A stretch of DNA of 8,392 nt from Tardiphaga sp. (lineage in GTDB: Bacteria > Pseudomonadota > Alphaproteobacteria > Rhizobiales > Xanthobacteraceae): positions 1-8,392 of the forward strand of contig JAQGJY010000373.1 of the NCBI GenBank assembly GCA_028290325.1, in the 5' to 3' direction. This document shows positions 1 to 6,728 of the stretch, one piece after another (position 1 is the first letter of the stretch; every line of letters begins with the position of its first letter). A model generated the notes under the pieces. That model was given only the letters and a program-made list of their open reading frames with translations, ran no database searches and was not told the origin of the DNA. The position numbers and the translations under genes were made by a program.

Positions 1-871
1 CGTTCAGCGCGTTATGCCGTCCTGGCATCGGCAGCATCAGATCATCGAGCGCATGGGTTGTACCGGCCTTCCGGTCGCGGAACTCGACCTTGAACGACGA
101 GCCGCCGCCGGACGGCTTGAGGTCGACAAGCCGCACGTCGGCCTGCGGATTCTCGCCATAGGTGATGATGCGGCGATCCTCGATCTTACCGACAAGCGTC
201 TGGACGATCGGATGATCGATGCACATCACCGCGAAACCATAAAACGGCACGTTCTCGACGAAGGTCTTGAACGCATCCTGTACCGCGTCGAAGGTCTTGA
301 AGTGATCGAGATGTTCGGGATCGACATTGGTGACGATCGCGACATCGGCGGGCAGCTTCAGGAAGGTGCCGTCGCTTTCGTCGGCCTCGACCACCATCCA
401 TTCGCCGGCGCCGACACGCGCAGTGGTGCCGTAGGCATTGATGATGCCGCCATTGATCACGGTCGGATCGAGATCACCGGCATCGAGCAAGGCCGCGACC
501 ATCGAGGTCGTCGTGGTCTTGCCGTGGGTGCCGGCGATGGCGACGCAGCTTTTCAGCCGCATCAGTTCGGCCAGCATTTCAGCGCGGCGGACCACGGGAA
601 TGCGCTGCGCCCGCGCCGCCAGCAATTCGGGATTGTCGCGCCTGATCGCGGTCGACACCACGACGACATCCGCGCCGGTCACGTTGTCGGCGCGGTGGCC
701 GACATTGATCGGGATGCCCTTGTCGCGCAGCCGCGTGACGTTGGCGCTTTCCGACGCATCCGAGCCCTGCACCGTGTAGCCAAGATTGCACAGCACCTCA
801 GCGATGCCGCTCATGCCGATACCGCCGATGCCGACGAAATGAATGGGGCCGATCTCGCGCGGCAGTCTCAT
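1..871 (-). CDS. murC: UDP-N-acetylmuramate--L-alanine ligase MurC, N-terminal 290 residues (3' end runs off the window)
   Basis: MurC is the cytoplasmic ATP-dependent ligase that adds L-alanine to UDP-MurNAc, the first amino acid of the peptidoglycan stem. The visible protein begins MRLPREIGPIHFVGIGGIGMSG, with the glycine-rich Rossmann loop GIGGIGMSG at residues 14-22. The Mur-ligase P-loop GTHGKTTTT is at 114-122, the EADESDGTF motif at 162-170, TNVDPEHLDH at 181-190, and the PGRHN segment that opens the C-terminal domain at 283-287. Family members are about 460-480 residues, so roughly 60% is present and nothing is broken in this part. The ATG at 871 is chosen because the family N-terminus starts there; a purine-rich AAGAGAG lies about 8 bases upstream. 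It follows the fic gene by 71 bases on the same strand. In related dcw clusters murC directly follows murG, so here its expression must pass through, or start after, the inserted cassette. Confidence 0.96.
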   Translation of the reverse strand, partial: MRLPREIGPIHFVGIGGIGMSGIAEVLCNLGYTVQGSDASESANVTRLRDKGIPINVGHRADNVTGADVVVVSTAIRRDNPELLAARAQRIPVVRRAEMLAELMRLKSCVAIAGTHGKTTTTSMVAALLDAGDLDPTVINGGIINAYGTTARVGAGEWMVVEADESDGTFLKLPADVAIVTNVDPEHLDHFKTFDAVQDAFKTFVENVPFYGFAVMCIDHPIVQTLVGKIEDRRIITYGENPQADVRLVDLKPSGGGSSFKVEFRDRKAGTTHALDDLMLPMPGRHNALN

Positions 872-942
872 GGTAAAGTCTCTCTTGTCGAACAAAATCG
901 GAAAAGGACACAAAACGCGCCCCGTTTCAACGTGGTCTGGAT

Positions 943-1551
943 TCAGGTCTGGCCACCGGCCTTGTCAATGACGGAGAGCAACTGCTTCGCGAGCATCGCG
1001 CGAATCATTTTCTCCATCTCACTGATGTCCTCCCGACCATCTGCGGCCGCTTCATCGGCCATTTCGAGCGCTTCGATGTAATGAGAATTATCTTCTTCAA
1101 TTTGCTGAAGAATGGTTGGCGAGCCCGGGAGGGTGTAGCCGAGCTTTATATTCAAAAGAGCATACGAAAGCGCTCTGGACGTTCGTCCGTTTCCATCCGT
1201 GAAGGGATGAATCCAATTCAGCCGCCACATCGCGTAGGCAGAAAGGGAAAACGCAGTTCGCTCGTGCCAGTTGTTATTGATGTACTCGCAGAACTCAGTC
1301 AGATGCGCCTTCACGAGATGAGGCGCCGGCGGCGCATGTTTGCTTTGGTTTATTCCAACCGCCACGTTTCTAATTTCGCCCGGCTCCGACTCAAGTCCTG
1401 CGACTGCTTCACGCTGCAAATCCAGAATCAAAGGAACCCGAAGGGCGAACGGCCTGTCGGGTTCCAGGTAGTAATCGATGATATCAAGCGTCAGATCGTA
1501 CTGGCGAAATCCATTTTCGATCTCACGCTTCGTCTTGTGATCGACTGGCAC
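943..1551 (-). CDS. Fic/Fido-domain AMPylase, probable toxin of a two-gene module
   Basis: This 202-residue protein is a Fic-domain protein; the family transfers AMP (or another nucleotide moiety) from NTPs to hydroxyl side chains of target proteins. The catalytic motif HPFTDGNGRTSR lies at residues 115-126 and keeps every canonical position: His115 base, Asp119 for metal, the GNG anion hole and Arg123/Arg126. A flap-like segment with PPAPHLV is at about 74-80, and a helical tail contains TILQQIEEDNSHYIEAL at about 146-162. No convincing (S/T)xxxE(G/N) inhibitory motif is seen inside the protein itself, so control would have to come from the small upstream gene (class I arrangement). The start is GTG at 1551; the frame is open upstream but has no other start codon nearby. 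It begins 11 bases after the antitoxin-like gene. The gene is less GC-rich than its neighbours (29/60 in the line 1081-1140), suggesting transfer. FicT toxins modify GyrB/ParE; whether this one does is unknown. Confidence 0.93.
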   Translation of the reverse strand: MPVDHKTKREIENGFRQYDLTLDIIDYYLEPDRPFALRVPLILDLQREAVAGLESEPGEIRNVAVGINQSKHAPPAPHLVKAHLTEFCEYINNNWHERTAFSLSAYAMWRLNWIHPFTDGNGRTSRALSYALLNIKLGYTLPGSPTILQQIEEDNSHYIEALEMADEAAADGREDISEMEKMIRAMLAKQLLSVIDKAGGQT

Positions 1552-1562
1552 GTCCGGCTCTG

Positions 1563-1748
1563 CTAGCCGTCGACAGCTTTTCGAGGCACTTGATGCGAGA
1601 TTTCTTCCACCAGCGCGTATGTCACATCGCTGTTCTCGATCTTTGTATTGCCATAAACAAAGCTGTTGCGCTGCTCGTTACGCTGCTCATCATTCATGCG
1701 AACGCCTTTTGCCAGTTCAACGAGCCTTGAAAGATTATGATCTGGCAT
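1563..1748 (-). CDS. Small antitoxin-like protein with a Fic-inhibitory-helix-like segment
   Basis: This 61-residue acidic/polar protein begins MPDHNLSRLVELAKG. Its middle part, RNSFVYGNTKIENSDVT at residues 27-43, resembles the inhibitory helix region found in small Fic antitoxins such as VbhA/FicA, or fused to the N-terminus of class II Fic proteins. In those, a (S/T)xxxE(G/N) motif places a Glu in the Fic active site. Here the corresponding positions read N-T-K-I-E-N (34-39), with Glu38 as the presumed inhibitory residue and Asn34 where Ser/Thr is usual. The ATG at 1748 is preferred over the longer TTG start at 1769 because GGAGG sits five bases before it. It lies 11 bases upstream of the Fic gene on the same strand, the antitoxin-first order expected. 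A hand count gives 27/60 GC for the line 1621-1680. Function is inferred from the motif and position only. Confidence 0.78.
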   Translation of the reverse strand: MPDHNLSRLVELAKGVRMNDEQRNEQRNSFVYGNTKIENSDVTYALVEEISHQVPRKAVDG

Positions 1749-1753
1749 TTGTG

Positions 1754-1758
1754 CCTCC
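1754..1758 (-). promoter_or_regulatory. Strong ribosome-binding site deciding the antitoxin start
   Basis: On the minus strand GGAGG is followed by five bases and then ATG (1748-1746). It favours the 61-residue product over the TTG-started 68-residue version, in which the GGAGG would lie inside the coding region. Confidence 0.75.
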
Positions 1759-1774
1759 GGTCGGTACAACCGCT

Positions 1775-1803
1775 AATGTAACTTGCGTGAATGGCATTGC
1801 CAA
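1775..1803 (-). promoter_or_regulatory. Predicted sigma70-type promoter for the Fic cassette
   Basis: On the minus strand TTGGCA (1803-1798) and TACATT (1780-1775) are separated by exactly 17 bases. They match the -35 consensus at 5 of 6 and the -10 consensus at 4 of 6 positions. Transcription would start near 1768, about 20 bases before the antitoxin ATG and just ahead of its GGAGG site. The -35 box is overlapped by the perfect 6-base-arm palindrome GCATTGCCAATGC at 1794-1806, a possible operator. It would let the cassette be expressed apart from the cell-wall operon. This is a consensus match by eye, without experimental support. Confidence 0.45.
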
Positions 1804-1806
1804 TGC
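1794..1806. repeat. Short palindrome overlapping the predicted -35 box
   Basis: GCATTG and CAATGC are perfect complements around a single central base. The palindrome covers the proposed -35 hexamer, so it could be a binding site for a repressor such as the cassette's own antitoxin complex. Six-base arms do occur by chance; no second copy was noticed close by. Confidence 0.35.
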
Positions 1807-1859
1807 GTCGGCGATTGCTTCGGCGAATATCTTTCTGCACCGTATCTGTGGATCGCAAC

Positions 1860-2960
1860 TTAAACGCAGGCCACCTTTGCAACCAGATCCGCCAGCCGTT
1901 CGGCGGCGTCGAGCGTCCCGGCCGCGCGCGCGGCTTTGGCCATCGAGGCCAATCGTGCCGGTTCGGCCGCCAGCGCCGAGATCTCAGCGGCGAGCCGGTC
2001 GGGGGTAAAATCGACCTGCGCGATCCGGATCGCTCCGCCGGCATCGGCCAGCACGCCGGCATTCGCGAATTGATCCTGATCCAGGGCGCCGGGCAACGGC
2101 ACCAAAACCGACGGCCGGCCGATCGCGGCCAATTCGGCGACAGTGCCCGCCCCCGAGCGCGAAACGACCAGATGACTCGAGGCCAGCCGCACCGGCAGAT
2201 CGCTGAAGAACGGCTGCAAGTCGACCTGAATTTTCAGGCGGTCATAGACCGCGCGGACCCGCGTCAGATCCTCGTCGCGGACCTGCTGCGTCAATACCAG
2301 ACGGGACCACAACGCCGGCTCCAGCCGCTCGATCGCGCCGGGGACCGTATCGGACATCACCCGCGCGCCCTGACTGCCGCCGACAACGAGCAAACGCAGC
2401 GCGCCGCCTATCTCCGGCGCGGCATAGGGCACGGCGGCGGCCGCGAGAATCGCCGGACGCATCGGCGTGCCGGTCATCGTCGTCTTCGCCGCGAGCGAGG
2501 CATCGTGATCGAGCACACCCGGCAGCGAGGTCGCGATCGCCGCGACGCGCTTGCTGAGCAACCTGTTGGCGCGTCCCATCACCGCATTGGATTCGTGGAT
2601 GATCGCCGGGATGCCGCAGAGCCGCGCCGCGAATAACGGCGGCAAGGTCGGATAGCCGCCGAAGCCGACCACAGCGGCCGGTTTCAGCCGCCGCATCAAG
2701 GCCACCGACATCGCGGTGCCGAGGCCGAGTGCCATGCTGGTTCGCGCCAGCGCCAGCGGCGAGCGGCCGCGCATCGTCTCGCTCGGCACGACATCCATCA
2801 TATCTTTTGAGAACAAGCCGCTGAAACGGGTCGCGCGGGAATCCGTGATGAGCCGCACGCGATAGCCGCGCTTCATCAGCGTGACGCCGAGCGCCTCCGC
2901 CGGAAACAAATGGCCGCCGGTGCCGCCGGCGGCCAGCATGATGAGCGGAGCCTGCGTCAT
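1860..2960 (-). CDS. murG: UDP-GlcNAc:lipid I N-acetylglucosaminyltransferase MurG
   Basis: MurG is a peripheral inner-membrane GT-B glycosyltransferase that transfers GlcNAc onto lipid I to give lipid II, the last cytoplasmic step. The 366-residue product has the N-terminal glycine-rich loop GGTGGH at residues 12-17, IHESNAVMGRAN (the IHEQNAxxGxxN family motif) in the middle, LLVVGGSQGAR at the start of the C-terminal domain, and the donor-site segment SRSGAGTVAELAAIGRPSVLVPLP followed by DQDQFANA. Length matches the family. The ATG at 2960 is chosen because homologues begin just before the glycine-rich loop and because it overlaps the ftsW stop in an ATGA (2957-2960), implying translational coupling. 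The same frame stays open far upstream to 3707, but that extension is out-of-frame ftsW. After the TAA at 1860 the Fic cassette begins, where murC would be expected. Confidence 0.97.
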   Translation of the reverse strand: MTQAPLIMLAAGGTGGHLFPAEALGVTLMKRGYRVRLITDSRATRFSGLFSKDMMDVVPSETMRGRSPLALARTSMALGLGTAMSVALMRRLKPAAVVGFGGYPTLPPLFAARLCGIPAIIHESNAVMGRANRLLSKRVAAIATSLPGVLDHDASLAAKTTMTGTPMRPAILAAAAVPYAAPEIGGALRLLVVGGSQGARVMSDTVPGAIERLEPALWSRLVLTQQVRDEDLTRVRAVYDRLKIQVDLQPFFSDLPVRLASSHLVVSRSGAGTVAELAAIGRPSVLVPLPGALDQDQFANAGVLADAGGAIRIAQVDFTPDRLAAEISALAAEPARLASMAKAARAAGTLDAAERLADLVAKVACV

Positions 2961-4108
2961 GCGTAGGTCGGCGCGGCCGTCGCATCGTTCATGGAAATGA
3001 TCTCGGTGCGCGGGCGCAGCCGCGTCAGCGCCAGCAGCATGCCAGTGCCATAAGCCAGCGACACCATCGACGAGCCGCCATAGGAGATGAACGGCAGCGT
3101 CATGCCCTTGGCCGGAATCAGATGCAGGTTCACCGCCATGTTGATCGCGGCCTGCACGCCGAACAGGATCGCGAGACCTGACGATGCGAAGCGCGAGAAC
3201 AGGTCTTCTGTCGCGTAAGCGCGCTGCAAGGCGCGGATCACCACGAAGGCGAACAAAGCCAGCAACACCAGGCAGATGATGATGCCGAATTCCTCGGCGG
3301 CGACGGCGAACACAAAATCCGTATGGCTGTCGGGCAGGCTGCGCTTGGCGATGCCCTCGCCTGGCCCGAGGCCGAACCAGCCGCCATTGCCGAAGGCTTC
3401 CATCGCGGTATCGACCTGAAAGGTATCGCCCGAGGCCGGGTCCATGAAACGCTTGATGCGGCCGGCGACGTGCGGCACGAGCAGATAGGCGGTGAACAAG
3501 CCGCCGGCCGCCGTCGCTGCAAGGCCGAACACCCAGATCATCCGCATGCCGGCGATGAAGAACAACGCGCCCCACGCGGCCAAGATCAGCATGGTCTGAC
3601 CGAAATCGGGTTCCAGCACCAGCAGCGACACCAGCATCAGCAGGATCGCCACCGCCATCGATGTCGCCGGCATTTCCGGGCGTCTGGTGGATTCCGCGAA
3701 CAGCCACGCCGCGACCACGACGAAGGCGGGCTTTGCCGATTCCGATGCCTGAATGTTGACGCCGATGATGGTGATCCAGCGCCGCGCGCCCTTGACCTCC
3801 GCCCCGAACATCAGCGTCGCCACGATCAGGACCACGCTGACGACGAACACGATCAGCGCCATCCGCCGGATCTGGCGCGGCGACAGAAACGAGACGCCAA
3901 GCATCACGATCAGCGACGGCAGCAGGAACAAGACATGGCGATTGAAGAAGTGGAACGGATCAAGGCCGATGCGGGTCGCGACCGGCGGCGACGCCGCCAG
4001 CGACAGGATCACGCCGCCGAGCACCAGCGCCACGATCGCGCCGAGCAACGGCTTGTCGATCGTCCACCACCAGTCCGAGAACGGCGTGCGTTTTTCACGG
4101 GAGATCAT
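2957..4108 (-). CDS. ftsW: SEDS-family septal peptidoglycan glycosyltransferase FtsW
   Basis: FtsW is the polytopic membrane glycosyltransferase that, with its partner penicillin-binding protein FtsI, polymerises lipid II at the division septum. The 383-residue product has about ten hydrophobic segments, starting at about residues 20-39 and 57-75. Family signatures present include KGARRWI (106-112), EPDFGQ (166-171), SHTDFVFAVAAEEFG (261-275) with Asp264 in the HTDF position taken as catalytic in SEDS proteins, and PAKGMTLPFISYGGSS (332-347). The GGWFGLGPGEG stretch at 242-252 is also typical. The ATG at 4108 has AGGA seven bases upstream. The stop overlaps the murG start. Unlike the other junctions in the original cluster, ftsW is separated from murD by 123 bases containing a stem-loop. 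Confidence 0.97.
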   Translation of the reverse strand: MISREKRTPFSDWWWTIDKPLLGAIVALVLGGVILSLAASPPVATRIGLDPFHFFNRHVLFLLPSLIVMLGVSFLSPRQIRRMALIVFVVSVVLIVATLMFGAEVKGARRWITIIGVNIQASESAKPAFVVVAAWLFAESTRRPEMPATSMAVAILLMLVSLLVLEPDFGQTMLILAAWGALFFIAGMRMIWVFGLAATAAGGLFTAYLLVPHVAGRIKRFMDPASGDTFQVDTAMEAFGNGGWFGLGPGEGIAKRSLPDSHTDFVFAVAAEEFGIIICLVLLALFAFVVIRALQRAYATEDLFSRFASSGLAILFGVQAAINMAVNLHLIPAKGMTLPFISYGGSSMVSLAYGTGMLLALTRLRPRTEIISMNDATAAPTYA

Positions 4109-4143
4109 GCGGCGGTCCTGTGACGCGAGGGTTCTGTCATTGG

Positions 4144-4178
4144 TGCGCCATCATGGTTGCCAAGGCGTTAATGGCGCA
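4144..4178. repeat. Stem-loop with perfect 8-base arms between murD and ftsW
   Basis: TGCGCCAT (4144-4151) and ATGGCGCA (4171-4178) are perfect inverted repeats around a 19-base loop that itself contains GCCAAGGC. Read on the plus strand the second arm is followed by TTTCTTTT, terminator-like; on the minus strand, the direction of the genes, no T-run follows. It could be a regulatory or mRNA-processing hairpin in the murD-ftsW transcript, or a weak terminator of antisense transcription. The remainder of the 123-base gap (4109-4231) shows no convincing promoter or small gene, only the AGGA site of ftsW. Confidence 0.5.
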
Positions 4179-4231
4179 TTTCTTTTCACTGGTTTGTCGC
4201 TTCGGGTGCCATTGCCGCGGGACGACGAGCG

Positions 4232-5629
4232 CTAAATCTTTTCGATCCCATCCAGCCCCAACACCAACGCGCGAAACGCATCGCCCCGGATCTCGAAATT
4301 GCGGTACTGATCGAACGACGCGCAGGCCGGCGACAGCAGCACGACCGCATCTGCAATCGCGTCGGCCTCGGCGTCACGCGCCGCCGCCGGGATCGCCGCA
4401 TCGAGCGTCTCGGAAATTTCGAAAGGCACCTTGCCGTCGAGCGTCGCGGCGAACTCCGGCGCCGCCTCGCCGATCAGATAGGCTTTCCGCACGCGCGGAA
4501 AATATGCCGCCAGCGACGTGATACCGCCGGATTTCGGCTTGCCACCCGCGATCCAGTAGATGTCCTTGAACGATGACAGCGCCCGCGCGGCTGCATCGGC
4601 ATTGGTGCCTTTGGAGTCGTTGACATAGAGGACGCCATTGCGGCGGCCGATCTGCTCCATGCGATGGGCGAGGCCGGGGAAACTGCGGAGGCCCGTTTGC
4701 AGAACATCCGGCGCAACGCCGAGCGCCAGAACCGCCGCCGAGGCGCAGGCCGCGTTCTGCGCATTATGCGCGCCGCGCAACGAGCCGATATTTGCGATAT
4801 CCGCGATCACGGTCGCGGCCGCGCCGGCGTTTCGCATGATCGTCGTGCCGTTCATGCTGAGGCCATCGGCGACAGGCCGCGTGACCGACACGCGCATCAC
4901 GTTGCGGCCCGCTTGGGCGAGGCGATCCGCGATCGCGCTCGATAGGTCGTCGTCGATGCCGACGATCGCGACGCCCGTCGCCTGCACGCCCGCGACCAGG
5001 CGCTCTTTCACGGCGGCGTAATGCGCCAGCGTGCCGTGACGATCGATATGATCCTCGCTGATGTTCAACAGAATACCGACCGATGGATCGAGCGAGGGCG
5101 CGAGATCGATCTGGTAGGACGATAGTTCGACGACATGCACACGACCCGGGCGCGGCGGCTCCAGCGACAGGATCGCGGTGCCGATATTGCCGCCCATCTG
5201 GGTTTCATAACCGGCCTCGCGCATCAAATGCGCGATCAGGGCCGTGGTGGTCGATTTGCCATTGGTGCCGGTGATCGCGACGAACGGGGCATCCGGCGCG
5301 TGACGTTTGCGCTCGCGACAGAACAGCTCGACATCGCCGATCACCTCGACGCCCGAGGCGCGGGCGAGAGCGACGGTCCAGTGCGGTGCGGGATGTGTCA
5401 GCGGCACGCCGGGCGTGAGAATCAGGGCCGCGAAATTCGCCCACGACACTGTCCGCAGATCGGCGGTGATGTAATTGGCCCGCGTCGCCTGGACCATGCG
5501 ATCGATGCTGTCGTCGCAGGCAATCACCTCCGCGCCGCCGGCCTTCAACGCGGCACAGACCGCGAGGCCGGAGCCGCCGAGACCGAACACCGCGACGGTC
5601 TTTCCAGCGAAGGCGGTGACCGGGATCAC
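4232..5629 (-). CDS. murD: UDP-N-acetylmuramoyl-L-alanine--D-glutamate ligase MurD
   Basis: MurD is the cytoplasmic ATP-dependent ligase that adds D-glutamate to UDP-MurNAc-L-Ala. The 465-residue product is full length for the family. It has an N-terminal Rossmann-like loop VFGLGGSG (14-21), LTPGVPLTHP (71-80), the P-loop GTNGKST (121-127), the ELSSYQ segment (168-173), NISEDHIDRH (189-198), and Lys208 in AAVKERL, the place of the carbamylated lysine. LAHRME and NDSKGTN follow at the start of the C-terminal domain. The start is a GTG at 5629, four bases after the mraY stop; homologues begin with the same MIPVTxFAGK sequence, which supports it. No strong Shine-Dalgarno site is visible, so translation is probably coupled to mraY. 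Confidence 0.97.
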   Translation of the reverse strand: MIPVTAFAGKTVAVFGLGGSGLAVCAALKAGGAEVIACDDSIDRMVQATRANYITADLRTVSWANFAALILTPGVPLTHPAPHWTVALARASGVEVIGDVELFCRERKRHAPDAPFVAITGTNGKSTTTALIAHLMREAGYETQMGGNIGTAILSLEPPRPGRVHVVELSSYQIDLAPSLDPSVGILLNISEDHIDRHGTLAHYAAVKERLVAGVQATGVAIVGIDDDLSSAIADRLAQAGRNVMRVSVTRPVADGLSMNGTTIMRNAGAAATVIADIANIGSLRGAHNAQNAACASAAVLALGVAPDVLQTGLRSFPGLAHRMEQIGRRNGVLYVNDSKGTNADAAARALSSFKDIYWIAGGKPKSGGITSLAAYFPRVRKAYLIGEAAPEFAATLDGKVPFEISETLDAAIPAAARDAEADAIADAVVLLSPACASFDQYRNFEIRGDAFRALVLGLDGIEKI

Positions 5630-5633
5630 ACGA

Positions 5634-6716
5634 TCACCGCAGCTTCAACGTCGAGAGCCCGACCAGCGCGAGCATCACCGAGATGATCCAGAAGCGGATC
5701 ACGATCTGCGGCTCGGTCCAGCCCTTCTGTTCGAAGTGATGATGGATCGGCGCCATGCGAAACACGCGCTTGCCGGTGAGCTTGAACGACGTCACCTGGA
5801 CGATGACGGATACGGCTTCCAGAACGAACAGTCCGCCGATCACAGCCAGCACGATCTCGTGTTTCACGGCCACCGCGATTGAACCGAGCATGCCGCCAAG
5901 CGCGAGCGATCCCGTGTCGCCCATGAAGATCGAGGCCGGGGGCGCGTTGAACCACAGAAAGCCGAGCCCCGCGCCGAGCACCGCCCCGCACAGTACCGCA
6001 AGCTCGCCGGTGCCCGCGACATAGTTGATCTGCAGATAATCCGAAAACACCGCGTTGCCGACGAGATAGGCGATCATGCCGAAGCTCGCCGAGGCGATCA
6101 TCACCGGCACGATGGCGAGGCCGTCGAGACCATCGGTGAGATTGACCGCATTGCCCGCGCCGACCATCACCAGCGCGCCGAAGATGATGAAGAACCAGCC
6201 GAGATTGACGACGACGTCCTTGAAGAACGGAATCACGAGCGAGCTCGACAATGGCTCGCGCCCGAGCCGCACCAAGGCGAAACACGCCGCGAGCGCGATC
6301 AACGCCTCGAGCAGGAGCCGCGTACGCCCCGCGAAGCCGCCATGGGTCTGCTTCGTCACCTTCAGATAGTCATCGTAGAAACCGATGAATCCGAAACCGA
6401 GCGTGACGGCGAGCACGATCCAGACATAGGGATTGAGCGGATTGGCCCACAATACGGTGGAAACGACGAGACCCGACAGGATCATCAGCCCGCCCATCGT
6501 CGGCGTGCCGCCCTTCTTCAGATGCGTCTGCGGGCCGTCGGTGCGGATCGGCTGACCCTTGCCCTGTCGCAGACGCAGGTTGTCGATGATCCAAGGCCCG
6601 AACAGGAACACGAACAACGCCGCCGTGACCATCGCGCCGCCGGTGCGAAAAGTGATGTAGCGAAATACGTTGAAGACCGGAATCGTGCCTGCAAAATCGA
6701 TCAGCCAATAGAACAT
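5634..6716 (-). CDS. mraY: Phospho-N-acetylmuramoyl-pentapeptide transferase MraY
   Basis: MraY is the integral membrane transferase that moves phospho-MurNAc-pentapeptide from UDP to undecaprenyl phosphate, giving lipid I. The 360-residue product has the family's multiple hydrophobic segments and all the key motifs: Asp115-Asp116 in GFYDDYLK, NLTDGLDGLA (192-201), Asp267 in FMGDTGS, and the histidine loop PIHHHFEQKGW (323-333). Residue numbering agrees with the E. coli enzyme. The ATG at 6716 has AAGGCGG about eight bases upstream, a site that overlaps the end of the murF fragment, whose stop is 12 bases before. The gene is intact and keeps its usual place between murF and murD. Confidence 0.98.
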   Translation of the reverse strand: MFYWLIDFAGTIPVFNVFRYITFRTGGAMVTAALFVFLFGPWIIDNLRLRQGKGQPIRTDGPQTHLKKGGTPTMGGLMILSGLVVSTVLWANPLNPYVWIVLAVTLGFGFIGFYDDYLKVTKQTHGGFAGRTRLLLEALIALAACFALVRLGREPLSSSLVIPFFKDVVVNLGWFFIIFGALVMVGAGNAVNLTDGLDGLAIVPVMIASASFGMIAYLVGNAVFSDYLQINYVAGTGELAVLCGAVLGAGLGFLWFNAPPASIFMGDTGSLALGGMLGSIAVAVKHEIVLAVIGGLFVLEAVSVIVQVTSFKLTGKRVFRMAPIHHHFEQKGWTEPQIVIRFWIISVMLALVGLSTLKLR

Positions 6717-6728
6717 AAAGATACCGCC

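Noticed and set aside
913..927. Possible terminator hairpin after the Fic gene (AAACG / CGTTT arms)
   Set aside because: Only a five-base stem with a five-base loop and a short T-run; too weak to call, and murC follows on the same strand.
1551..1563. The antitoxin-like gene and the Fic gene as one class II Fic gene split by a frameshift
   Set aside because: The upstream gene has its own strong GGAGG and ATG and a proper stop, and an 11-base gap separates the two; two genes is the simpler reading, though an ancient split cannot be excluded.
1081..1566. A 161-residue plus-strand open frame
   Set aside because: It lies entirely antisense to the Fic gene, which carries a complete catalytic motif; the plus-strand product is basic and matches nothing recognisable.
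1860..3707. A 615-residue minus-strand open frame that contains murG
   Set aside because: Its first half is ftsW read in the wrong frame. The real murG starts at 2960, at the family N-terminus and in an ATGA overlap with ftsW.
3323..4123. A 266-residue plus-strand open frame, very rich in Arg, His, Asp and Gln
   Set aside because: This is the antisense shadow of the membrane protein FtsW in high-GC DNA; composition is typical of such shadows.
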